From: Varroa destructor
Taxonomy: Eukaryota; Arthropoda; Arachnida; Mesostigmata; Varroidae
DNA length: 64,000 nt
Reading direction: 5' to 3'
NCBI RefSeq assembly: GCF_002443255.2
Contig: NW_019211458.1
Span: forward strand, 12,378,578-12,442,577
Shown here in pieces: positions 10,984-22,267 of this stretch. Position 1 is the stretch's first letter. Every line of letters begins with the position of its first letter. The notes beneath the pieces are model-generated. The model made no database searches, was not told the DNA's origin, and saw only the letters and a list, made by a program, of their open reading frames with translations. A program made the position numbers and the translations under genes.

Positions 10984-12768
10984 CCAGGCTATTTTTATAT
11001 CGGCTACAAGCATAATCTAAACCACTTGCTTCCTCGAAAAGTTTTAGGCTGATTCAGTCTCTCCTGTACAATAATCCCCGAATCAAATAACTGTATCCTA
11101 TCATGGTTAGGCTATAGAAAAAAAATATCCAACTTATAGCAACAGACGAGCCAAACTATAGACTACTAAAACCGGTGAAGATCTTGCCACATCATTTATC
11201 CAAGAATTGAAATTTTTGCCTAAGCCGTATATTTATAGCGAAGCTATAATGAATTAGAGCATTAAAAAATTGCATTGAATAAAGGGATCGATAAACGAGC
11301 CACAATTTATGTATTACAGCGAGCGAGCTGAATAACCTTATAGTATACATAAGAAGCGATACACTTTGAATCTGCAATGTTCTCGCAGTTCAGAGTTCAA
11401 CTGCATTGCATATGGTCTTCTATCAGTTGTGAGATGAAAGACCGTTTTTGACCTCATTATTTAATCGATACTGTATTGAACCATAGAACTACCTGTAGCC
11501 ACTGGCTGATAAGCGAGCATTCGTGACGATGGCGTAAAGCCTCACTTTTCGCTATATCGATTGATAAAATGGATGTCCGTAGGCATCGTAAAAGCTAACG
11601 ATACCTTCCGAGACCGAATCAACAACGATAAGGTGCACGCTCACTTCCAATAACATGACATCAACCAGTTCTTCTGTACAAGACACACCGTCTATGAAAC
11701 GTTTATTCATAGCCCACTTTCAGTTGGGCTTAAGACAACGTGGACAGTGATCTCTGCGTACAAAAATAGCCCATGTTGCAGGGTAAATTAAAGTGGAAAG
11801 CTCACAAGCGTTAAGTCAAGAACTGTATGCTCTATCGTAGATTTAGACAAATTAGGTCATTCACTCCAAGCTAGGACGACGTAAGGGTATCGGCAGCTCT
11901 AGCCGTTTTACCCAATTGCAGGTACCGCAAAAGAACACACAGCCTAGTAAGTTGTACAAAAAAGAATCGTTTCGCTTAAATGAAACGCACCTGCACCATT
12001 TTTTTGGGCAACGAATGAATATTGCGTCTATAAAAATGTCCTGCCTGGAGTACGAAAAATTAAGACGCGACATTTTCGACTTGCGATACGTGTCCAAACG
12101 TTGCTATGATGAACGATAGCGCCTTTCTTTGCTAGAAGCCTATGTTGTTCCCAGCGTACCACAGCTACCTTTCTTTGCACCCGCGTCGAAAAGTTCTTTC
12201 TGCTTATGTATGTATCTATATGCGGAACGCACAGCAGGCTTGTGGCCTCCATAACTGATGCGGTGATAACGTATGGTACTGAGTGATGTTTCATTGAACT
12301 TATTAAGCAATTACCAAGTATTATTGGGAGGATATTTATAGAAGGATAATTCTTCCGGTGATCATTCTTCATTCATAAAATACGATAGTATCCTTTGTAT
12401 TTCTCTAGTCAAAGTTAGGTGGGATCTGAAAGCTATATATGATATCCGATAGTAAAATATATAAAGAGGATAAAGAAGTTGTTTGCGTATTTGAAGACGT
12501 GTCAGTATAAAAATTAATTACGATTAAAATGAATACTCAAATTTTACCTGGGCAAAATCGCTTAGCCTAGACATTTCCAAAAAATATTCGCCTTATCGGT
12601 GTATACTTTGCGCGTTTTAAATTAGTAGTGCTCGACTGCGATAAACAGCTCTATGCTGTTTAAGTAGCTTTAAATAACGTCCAAAACTACTTAAGACATA
12701 AGTTTAACGCTGACTTGTGTAACTGCTGAACAGCTCTCACGGCTACCGTTCAAACTCGCTTAAGTCCA

Positions 12769-12999
12769 ATGGGGGACGAACGTCAGTATATCTACAGCAT
12801 CGAAGACGTACGCCCGTATCACAAGTTTATGCCTGCTATCATGGCTCTGAACGGCACGTATAGGAATACCAGACTCTTGATTGCTTCGGGCGCGTACCGA
12901 TTGGGATTTACTGTTCACATGCTGAAGTGTTATGCCCAACAATTTGTGAAATGCGTCCACTGCTATTTTCGCTACCAACGAACTTTAAATAAAGTATAA
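12769..12999 (+). CDS. orphan 76-residue open frame with overlapping AATAAA
   Basis: The ATG at 12769 starts MGDERQYIYSIEDVRPYHKF and the frame continues to TAA at 12997-12999. Its codons are more GC-rich at third positions than the surroundings, which supports coding. The frame is open for 13 codons upstream of the ATG, so it could also be a last exon. An AATAAA at 12988-12993 overlaps the end of the frame and could be the polyadenylation signal. There are three cysteines in the C-terminal third and no signal peptide. No family is recognised. Confidence 0.35.
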   Translation: MGDERQYIYSIEDVRPYHKFMPAIMALNGTYRNTRLLIASGAYRLGFTVHMLKCYAQQFVKCVHCYFRYQRTLNKV

Positions 13000-13227
13000 A
13001 AAATAAGTTCTAGTTAAGGTTTTCTTTCATGAAATAAAGTAGCACGCAACGCTCACAATGGATGCTTACAACTCGCTAGCTTAAGAAAAGGAACAAAATT
13101 AAACAATTTAAAAGTTGTAACCAGCATGAAAGAGCCTAAAGGTAATGGAGTACTTTTCTTTATTGTACAATCAAAATCGCTAAGCTTGCTTTTCCAGAAC
13201 GGTTTCTATCCGCTTTTTCAGAGCGTA

Positions 13228-13245
13228 GTGTGTGTGTGTGTGTGT
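13228..13245. repeat. (GT)9 microsatellite
   Basis: Nine uninterrupted GT dinucleotides. A simple repeat with no other content. Confidence 0.95.
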
Positions 13246-14899
13246 TGTTAAAAATACACAATATGATCTGAAAGTATATACAGCCATTCGTGTGGGAAAA
13301 ATTGATTCAAATTTGTAGCAGTTGTATAACAATATGACTCAACAACGTGACCGAGACAGCATGTCAACTTAATGGTATGTACCTCTGTAACAGCTTTTAC
13401 AAAATAATTAAAAAAGTGTCGGAAACTGCTTGTTCGTCTATAGGGTAATTTATTGAATTTGAAATGTTTAACCTACATATATGTAAAGATTTTTTGAACT
13501 TGAAATATTAATGAAACGCACTACATATTTATGAAGTAGATATACACAAAGTGAATTCTGGGCTCGGTAGATGGCCCGAGTAAATTACTAGAAATTTTAA
13601 AGAATATTTTTAGTAACGCGATGCTCATAATATTTTCAAAAATCATCGGTTTTGCGAGTGCAAAAACTGTTGGAGAATGTCAAATACCGATTTATTTTGA
13701 TGAAATTGTATTTAAATGTATTTTTCATAGAACTCCCCTATTAGTTGCTTATTGTATGGGAAGAGAAAAGTATTTGACGTAGCTGAAATATGACTATCTC
13801 GAATTGGTTACCGCTTTTATTGTAAACGGCCATATTTTATTCGCTTTGTGATCTTAAGCCATGTGCGGGCGATGCAATCCGATTATAACGAACGTTTTCA
13901 GTTTTTCAAGAGAAGCTGATTCGTGTATCCGCACAATGTGGTTGTAAATAAGTGGTGGGCACTATGGCCTGTAAAGCCTGCAAAGTTATGTTGTGTAGGT
14001 ACGTAAGTTGTGATGTTGCTATCTTCGCAAGTTTGTGTCCCCTTCATTAAATCCATTGAAGTTCAAAACTGAAACGTATTTCGCGCTACAACGTTTCAAC
14101 CTTGCCATGCCAACACAATACCATGAACAAATGCGTACATTTTATTTAAGATTTGTTGAAGCTGCGCATTTTTTTAAGGCGCTACTTGATTTATTGTGAC
14201 ACAAGCAAACGAGGTGTGGAATTTTAGTAACTCGATTTAACGCTGCGGTTGCTGTGTATGTTAAAAGACCGCCGAGTTTTATACGATTTAGATATTTGAC
14301 TTAGGCTTATCGACACTATCTGAATATCTCGATAATATAATCTGTGCCGATATCTGTCTAGTGTCTTTATGTTTCGGGTTTTACGTCCAGTATCGCCGCT
14401 ACGATATGAAGTTTGTCTATGTCCGGGTTTGAACCTAGATCACAACGTTAGATCACAAGATTAGCAATAACAATGTACAATACAAGGAAGCAAATACAAG
14501 CTATCATGGAAACTGTTCCCAATGCCTAACTTTACTATATAGCTCTATCTGACTTCGCTTTGGTAAACTTCAATAGCTGCACACTCTCTAGTAGTTATTG
14601 CCAAACTGAAATCGTTCAATTGTTTGTTTCAAGGTTGCGATTTCATACTTACCTAGGCCTAGCATTTAAAGAGCGATATATGCGTTTCTAAATGCTCACA
14701 CTCAAAATTTATACAGGTGCCCAAATTGATGATGTGCGTCAGAAAAAACCGCGCTCGTTAACCATAGGAAAACGTGGTGAAATAATTGCTTATGTGCCTA
14801 ACATGCTATAAGTCGTTTCCCCGTGTTGAGTACATCGCAGAGCATGAACAATCAAAGCACAATTATTCCTGTGGTATCTACTCAATGGTACCTGAGCCT

Positions 14900-14955
14900 C
14901 TAAGGACTATAGTCTAAGGAACTTTGTTGAAAGTTCTTTAGACTTTAATCTTTGG
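14900..14955. repeat. imperfect 26-bp hairpin, pre-miRNA-like size
   Basis: Arm 14900-14925 pairs with 14930-14955 around the loop gttg. Of the 26 positions, two are mismatched (14910/14945 T-T and 14907/14948 C-A) and three are G-T wobbles. The innermost 15 bp are continuous. The size is at the lower limit for a microRNA precursor. Mirror-type decay of a foldback is equally possible. No homology to a known microRNA is claimed. Confidence 0.65.
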
Positions 14956-16413
14956 TCTCATGCCGAAACCGTCGTTTCTCATCGCCGAACCATAACATAA
15001 AGTTAGGAATCACGAGAAGCAATTGCGTTCCGCGCTCCAGGTTATCCCGGAAACAGCATATCAACTGATAATCCGAGTGTTACCAAATGGTCAGATGAAC
15101 ATAAGCAGAAATTGATGGCCAGCCAATGACCTCGTTCTGTGTCATCTAGTACAAAATGATTCAATATGTAAAAAAATTACGTATGCAAATATTGTTAAAT
15201 TATTTAAACCAATATGATGCAAAAATTAATCTTATGGTGTAATAAAATAATACACGCTGGCGTTGTATTATATGAAAATCTGATTTTTTCATTGGCTCAC
15301 TGTGTCAGTCGTGATAGGCTAGCACTCGGATAGCTTGAACGTCTTCCTACAATCCTCCGTGTTCTTCTAGCGTCGTCAATAGGAAAGGATTTGAAACTGT
15401 ATTTCTTTCACGGAATCATTACGCACAATGGAGATTTCTTATATTACCTCGAGCAACAATATTATATATACGGTGATAAACTATTAATTAAGATAAAATA
15501 TCTGCGAGAGATGTTTCGCCAGTGAACTGGGCGTTTGTTATTCTTGCAAACTGAAGCCTTAGCTACGATATAAAAGGTAGAACGCGAAGAACCGCAGGTT
15601 ACATAAACCTAGACAGAAGTACACAACTTTAAGATGAAATCGGTATGTCTTAAGAGGGCACATCTTTGTGATCAAAGTGATATTGTGACAGGATAGATAT
15701 TTTTGCCCCCTGTCACCAATACACAGCGCCATGCGCGTGAATTGTTGGATCGGTTTGAATGGGGCAGTAGTATGTTATTGACATCTCTCTGCTGCATAAC
15801 AGATGAGGAGTTACCACGGAACAACTGGAAGTCATCTCACCGCAGAACGTACACGTTTTGTCCTGCTATCAACAGCTATCCATCTCTGTGATGCCGGACG
15901 GATGGAATATTAAATGGACATCTTTAAACTAGATTTCGGGTGGAGTCTTATGCACCTATGTTCACATGGTTGTTATCGGCTATTGACAGTCGAAAAGGTT
16001 CAAAGTTTATTTTAATAACATACAATTGGGTTAATAAACAGTATATTGTACCTAGTAATGCTGCTTGTTGGTTACCTATCGAACCCTTTATCTACACTGT
16101 TTTCAATTGAAATCAACTTCTATTAGATCTGTTAATACCGTAATAAAGTGAAAACACAAAGTGTTAACATTCGCATAAGGTATATCGAAGTAAAAAAAAA
16201 CTAGAGTAACTACAGTCATTACCGATAGAGAAGATGTCCTATTTCGTCTGTCGTAATAGCTAATTTTTTTAAACCATCTACCTAACCCTATTTTTCCTCT
16301 CTTGAGATTGAACAGACCTATTATAGAACTAACGGACGAATAGGATCTACTTTTATGATACTATGTATAATTACTATGTACCTATATATATTATAGATAC
16401 ATATATATATATA

Positions 16414-16782
16414 TTATATTATGGATATATAACTCAGTGTAGCAGCTCGAATCCCTAGCAAATTTAATAGATGTATAATCGAGCATCTATTGTATGAAGT
16501 AAAGCTGACGGAACTCTGGATGAGCCGAAAAGAATAACAATTATTAGCTGTGTTGACGTAGCCGTCATGTCGAAACGTAATTTTCTCGGAAATTGAGGCC
16601 GTCATACGTATGCGCGGAACTGCAAAATGCACTGGTTTACAGCGACGCAGATATTTTTCGATATTGGCGAGCTGAGTCCTTAAATAATCAACGAATGTTG
16701 TTATTTCGTCTTTCTGTGGAATCAACCCGTCCATTTGGTATTCGAGACAAATAGTAGCGGATCGGGCGAAGATGTCCGCCGG
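16414..16782 (-). CDS. hypothetical protein or exon, 106 codons from the ATG
   Basis: A minus-strand frame runs from 16782 with an ATG at 16734 and a TAA at 16414-16416. The upstream part (ADIFARSATICLEYQ) and the start MDGLIPQKDEITTFVDYLR, then LANIEKYLRRCKPVHF, read like a folded, partly helical protein with reasonable codon choice. The last 30 codons look less coding, so a splice donor may be used before the stop. There is no signal peptide and no known domain. It lies 380 bp downstream of the last DUF229 exon on the same strand, but no join between them is indicated because the DUF229 frame has its own stop. Confidence 0.33.
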   Translation of the reverse strand, partial: PADIFARSATICLEYQMDGLIPQKDEITTFVDYLRTQLANIEKYLRRCKPVHFAVPRIRMTASISEKITFRHDGYVNTANNCYSFRLIQSSVSFTSYNRCSIIHLLNLLGIRAATLSYISII

Positions 16783-16900
16783 CTATTTTGATTGCTGAAC
16801 GTTTCTTGTTTTGAATAGCCCAGTTTTTATTAGTATTACCGGATTGGCTGAGGCATCGTTAATATTGTCTGGCAGTCCGCATAAAGCACCAACTAACGAG

Positions 16901-16952
16901 TTATTTTAATTTTTTTAAATTAATTTAAATTAAATTAATTAATTAAATTTAA
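16901..16952. repeat. 52-bp pure A/T palindromic tract
   Basis: Every base from 16901 to 16952 is A or T. The sequence is built from overlapping TTAAATTAA/TTAATTAA blocks that read nearly the same on both strands. It lies between the hypothetical frame ending at 16782 and the 3' end of the DUF229 gene. It may act as a strand-opening, AT-rich flank, but no function is shown. Confidence 0.85.
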
Positions 16953-17056
16953 GCTAAAATGCTTGTTTCTTTTTAGTCTGCTGTGTTCATAATTAAGCTT
17001 CAAATGTCTTAAAACATTTCACACAACGCTTGACCAGACTACAATAATGTGTAAGT

Positions 17057-17062
17057 TTTATT
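17057..17062 (-). terminator. candidate polyadenylation signal of the DUF229 gene
   Basis: AATAAA on the minus strand, 100 nt past the DUF229 stop codon at 17162-17164. Position and orientation fit a cleavage/polyadenylation signal. No transcript evidence. Confidence 0.4.
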
Positions 17063-17161
17063 AGGCTCGATATTATCAAGTTCTGGTGTTATGTACAGAG
17101 TATCTAATAATATGATTAAAGTGCGCTAAGCATACGCTTGCGAATAAAAATATTTCCTGCC

Positions 17162-20100
17162 CTAATCCGGAGTCGATGTATTGCCTGAATTGTCAGGTTT
17201 CTCGATGCAATAGCAATACTGTTGAATCCGCCCGGTGGCGCAAGCTGCCAGTTCACCGTAACGGTCGATTCGGGTTACCTGTAAAGCGAACTTTCTGCGT
17301 CATTTCTGTCGCGTTATAAGTTAGTGCAGGCGGAACTGAAGCGATTAAGTGGCATAACTAATTTGCCTCACAGAATAAGCGTAACTTTGACTAATATCTT
17401 CGTTGCTGATACTCTCATTTAATACGTTAAGGTAAGGTTGGTCGAGAAAAAGTTCCCCGGAGTACCGGCAATCTGCTATACTGAATCTTACTGCTAGAAT
17501 CTGACTATGCTCGTCCACTGAAGCTGCAATACACAGGATGAAACAAGTCTCAACAATCTACAAACGACAGTTTTCAATTCCACTTTCAGCCTTTGCTCAA
17601 AAAATTACTACGAGGGAGCCTACAGGATAGCTGTGTTTATGTGGGTCACCCGTTGGATCCACGGATAGCAGGTTTATACCTGCCCTGATGTGAATTATTG
17701 TATGTGATGTTCCTTTGAGTCTGTAGTTGGCTTTCCGGTCTGTTGCATCAACGAGATATAGACCCACAATACTCGTGCCCTTTATGGACGAAGAGACGTC
17801 CTGGACGTGCTGTTGTTACAATGCTGAAGGCCGTCACCACTGCCCGTGTTTAATTGGTATGATTAAGGCGTAGCTTGGGGACAACTAAAAAAATTTCAAA
17901 TTGGGGCAAAAAAGATGAGGCTGTCAACGATCAAGAGACTTGTTGCTTATGATTAAGCTCATCCATGGCGAAATGATTTCATACAGCATATGGGGTTCAA
18001 ATATGAAGTTTCTACAGCGTCTCATGTGTTTTTGCAACTTTCGGAGCTATTCCTTTAGCATGGTAGCGAGAAAGTCAAAACTCAGGGACGAGTCGTGGCC
18101 AACTGAAGTAAACGACGCGCGACTAACGTCCACTTCAATATAGAAACGATTTAAATGAAGCACTTTCCCGAGATCGCTTTACAATGTTAAGTGAAAAATC
18201 AGTTCTGCTTTGAAAGAGAGGATATTGCAATATTCGATCATTAAGATTAGATAGTGAAGAAAATGGCCGTTTGCGTACCTCATTCAGAATCCATGAAGAA
18301 CGGGTTATAGTTACTGTGATATCGAACTTTGCTTGGGGTTTAGCTATCATATTAACTTGAAACAGAAACTCCAAGTGGTTCGGCATAGAGCTGTAAGTTA
18401 GTCTAGTTACATTTAAAAGACTCCACGGCGAACAGACGTGCGTATCATTTGATACGGTGTCGACGGAGGCATTTTTTAACATACCGTTCAAAAAAATAAT
18501 GCCCTTATTGCCAATGATATGTGCCAGCTTAGTATTGTTATATAATTCGCGTTTGCTGCACGGACAATATTCATTGGGAATCCAGGCTTGCCCACACGTT
18601 CGTGTGATTGGAACCGAGTCACGAATTAAGGATATTCCACTCTTCGAATGAGACTTAACATGATTCGATTGTAAATGCGAGATATTAATGGCATCACGCA
18701 GTACTTCGTAGAGGTCGTATGATGTTACAAGACGCCGTGAGTTTAGCTGTAGTTGAGTTAGCATATACGGGTATTGCTTAACAAGCGATGGTGGCAGCAG
18801 CACAAAGCCAAAGGGTAAACTGTCTTCCAGGCGTCCTTGCTCCGTTTCGCGGAACGAACCGTGCCGAAATCCGTGGTCCGCGAGGAAAATAATTACAGAT
18901 CGATTCAGGATGCCCTCGTTTTCAATTTTTGTGAAAAAATCCGAGACTGGCTGGTCTAAAGGGACCCCTCCCTTTGCACCCCCGTGGCTTAATATGGAAA
19001 GCCAGGTAAATGCCCACATCGGACGTTGAGGTCCATGAAGCTTCAACATACTATAGGTATAATCCAAGTATAGATTACTTTTCAACTTCGGCCCTATGCA
19101 GTGATAGGAAAATCCCATATCTTTGGCTTTTTTATTGACCGAGTACATGAAAGGTTTTGGCCAATAGTCGACAGGCACTTCCTTGAATCCTTTGAAGTCA
19201 GGAAAGACGAATATACCATATTCGCCTTGCTCTTCGAGGAACATCGTTCGATATCCAGCATCAGCGGCGTCTTCCCAAATAAACCTTGTTATACCATCAA
19301 CATACCTAGAAACACAAAATTATTTTTTTCTATATAATGCACGTACGCTGTTGCATTCAGTACATGAAAAGAATTTTAAGATCTGCAAAGAATGGGAAAA
19401 CTGTTACACTTATCATCAGGAATGAATTTAGGTTTCAACTTTTCAACGTCCTGATCTCAGCGTTTCTGTCCTGACAACATAAAACCTGGTACATTTCTTC
19501 TTCAGGCTTGTTTGTGCGTTTTTAATGCATACAGCAATATTACCGATGAATTTATTAGATTAATGAATAATTTATTAGACAGTTATTAGATCATAGATAC
19601 CTGGAATAGCCTGCGAGCTGCGGTTTCAGATCGGCTATGAAGTTACGGCCAGTTAACAGAGCGAATATGTTCGGCGCCGAATTCAAACCCACTTTTGAGT
19701 AGCCTTTCAGCTCCACAACGCTGTTGGGTCTAGAGTGAAGCCATTTCACCGTTTGGGGCATTGTTCTATATAACGAGAGACGAGACATTGCATCGATTCC
19801 AAGTACAATAACGTTGAACTGCGCTTTTCCCTTGCTTGACGAACTACGATTACGAGTAGGAAGTTGATACGAACATAGTTAATACTCGCTGGACCGTAAT
19901 GCGACGATGTCATATTTAATAACAAAGAGGAAACGAAATATACCTCAGTACAATTCTTGTTCATGTTTTGATATAGAAAGATTTATGTATGTAAAATTAT
20001 GGTATGCAGGCGTGCATCTGGCCTTCTATGTCTGAATTGGCTCTACAGTTACAACTAAATTACTGACTTGTACTATTTCATCACAGGAGGATACGAACTT

Positions 20101-22267
20101 GATTGACGTGGACCATTCTCGATTTCTTTGTACTTTAAGCGGCTTCACCTTTGGTATCATCACTGGCTGAGTGAACGTCTTGGTGGTCTTGTTGTTGAAT
20201 GCTATTTTGCAGGAAATCCAAATGAATTCTGCCTGCACGCAGGCGATTGGCAACGAGAGATCTTCGGCTGATTTTAACTTGAAATAGCTGTCTATGATGT
20301 CGTGGTTGGTATCACGAAGGACTTCCTTGTAGGTACACTTTAGATGCTCCATTTGGACGCCGGGGTAGAATTGCTGAAGTGGGCTATCATATAGGACAAC
20401 GCACGCGCTGTCCATGTCAGGAAAGATAACACTTTCAAACAGAAATGGAGGCCCACGGCAAGCTTCCGGTAAGGATAACTTGAAATGTATAAAAGTAAAT
20501 ATTATGTTTATAGTGATTAGCTTAAAGCTATACAACAGTTTTTTTTAGATGGACTAAATCAAGCTTTCACCATAGACGTGTGTAGTAAGTGCTATCACTG
20601 GACGTTAAGTCTACGTGGATGACCTGAATGAACTAATGGCCAAACAAGACTGTACAGATAGTTATAGCAATGAAAATTATACATATGATCATAGCACAGT
20701 ATAATGTATACATACGTTAGTCATTTAGCGTAATTCATTGGCACCATGCGTGATGTCAATCATATATTTCATGTTATAGCTGCTGGAACCTCATCAACGC
20801 CTCGGCTACAACTATCCATTGGGCTTTGAGCGGCGATCTATTGCGAATCTACCCTTCACCGATTCAAACATCAAGTCTCTGTAGCTGTCACAAACATAAC
20901 TCCCATGACGGTGTGACACAAAACAACTGAACAGATAAGTCTGCGAGCATCGAGGGTTTGCCTTTAACAAAAATCTGGCTCAAAGGGTAGAGCACGTGGA
21001 GAGTAAAATATATTATCAGTGGAATAAACGAAGTAATCGCACAGAGATAGAAAGAATCGGAACGTATAATACGTTTGTTTCGAAAACAACATTACGTGAC
21101 ATTGAGCTTGAATAGTTTGGACCAGCGAAAAGCATAAGCCGATCGAATAGGTTTGCCTGCCTGGCCTTACCGCAGACCCTCTTCTTGGTTAAAAAATTCG
21201 TCTTGCTGATAATATTAATAAGCATAAAGTACCTATGTAGTAGTTCATACGACGAGTGGGATTCCCACAGATATTTTTCGGTTCTTTATTTCACACGGGT
21301 TGTGTAGCATTCATCTTTCCTTCTATAATGCAGCACTGTTTTGACGCTTCTACGCTTGTGTGCCAAAAAAAACAACATGCAGGCCAGGAAACATTGCGTG
21401 CAACGTGCAAAACCAGGTAGCAGTCGAGATAGATTTTGGCATTTTTGTTCTATCTGTTTATAAATAACACAGTGCTAAATGTCGTTTAAGAGAGGCCCGT
21501 TTTAATTAACGTTTAAAGGTGTTCAAGTTCGAGCTCAACTAACTTGTGAGTCTCAATTTCGCAAGTTTAACTTGACACGGAAAATAAGATTTAAAGCATT
21601 GCACCGTATAGATACTTGGTTGTTTATATTATTCTAAAAAAAAAGTCTAAGAAACGCGAGAGAGAGAGAGACACGCGCGTTAAAATACATTATTGGTTTG
21701 TTATTAAGATGTTTCTCATACGCTTTCTATAGGGCTCTAAACACCAAATTTACCAATCAAATCTATTGAACGTAGATTATACAACAGAAGATTTCGCGAC
21801 GGATTTAGAAAAAAACATCTCGGTTTGCAGTAAACATCTTTTCCTAAGAGTAAAAGAAGAAAACGCAAACGAACTTTATAAATGTGAAGTATCCAAAACC
21901 TTTTTCGTATAAATTACCGATTTTGATACTATCACCTATCTATCGGATCCCTTCTAGTTAGTAAAAATGAATCGCTCTTCGTGATTGATAATCTTGCTCG
22001 CACCTGATTTAAATGATGTTCGGCTTCCGCCGAATTATACGGGTAGTCGGGTATTTTACAGTTTGGCTGATCGATTAGGTAATCCAAGGTTGCTCTCCGA
22101 ATTTCGCCGCGGTCGAATTTAGCGATCTTCTGACGCATTAGCTGATACATATGCCCATCTTTTACATAAGAAACTGTTTTCGCTATTGTGTAGATTGTGA
22201 TAAAGACGGTAACCATTGTAAATATCCCCAGTGCAATGTAGAGGCATTGCTTCAAAACGTTCGTCAT
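17162..22267 (-). CDS. DUF229 family type II membrane protein (alkaline phosphatase/sulfatase fold), five exons
   Basis: Minus-strand exons are 22004-22267 (N-terminus, signal anchor at about residues 8-29, then PNCKIPDYPYN), about 20050-20478, about 19601-19843, 18279-19305 and 17162-17278. Family landmarks follow in order: FNVIVLGIDAMSRLSLYRTMP, then GYSKVGLNSAPNIFALLTG at the position of the sulfatase active-site segment, then DAGYRTMFLEEQGEYG, then the metal-site-like ADHGFRHG, and in the last exon RIDRYGELAACATGRIQQYCYC, the family's C-terminal signature. Exon A ends in phase 0, exon 4 is in phase with both neighbours, and exon 5 has a TAG stop. The exact border between exons 2 and 3 is unresolved, because the best acceptor (after 19844) needs a phase-2 donor that I cannot find. 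The substrate is unknown. The usual Cys/Ser nucleophile of true sulfatases is not assured. Confidence 0.9.
21658..21671. repeat. (GA)7 microsatellite
   Basis: Seven GA dinucleotides followed by acacgcgcg. It lies in the intron between the first two DUF229 exons. Confidence 0.9.

Larger units (their letters stand above)
13000..16413. other. region without an identified gene
   Basis: AT-rich sequence with a (GT)9 microsatellite at 13228-13245 and a long imperfect hairpin at 14900-14955. A 62-codon frame at 15703-15891 has no ATG context or splice sites I would defend. A TA-rich tract lies at 16373-16430. Nothing here matches a known gene family by eye. Confidence 0.6.
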
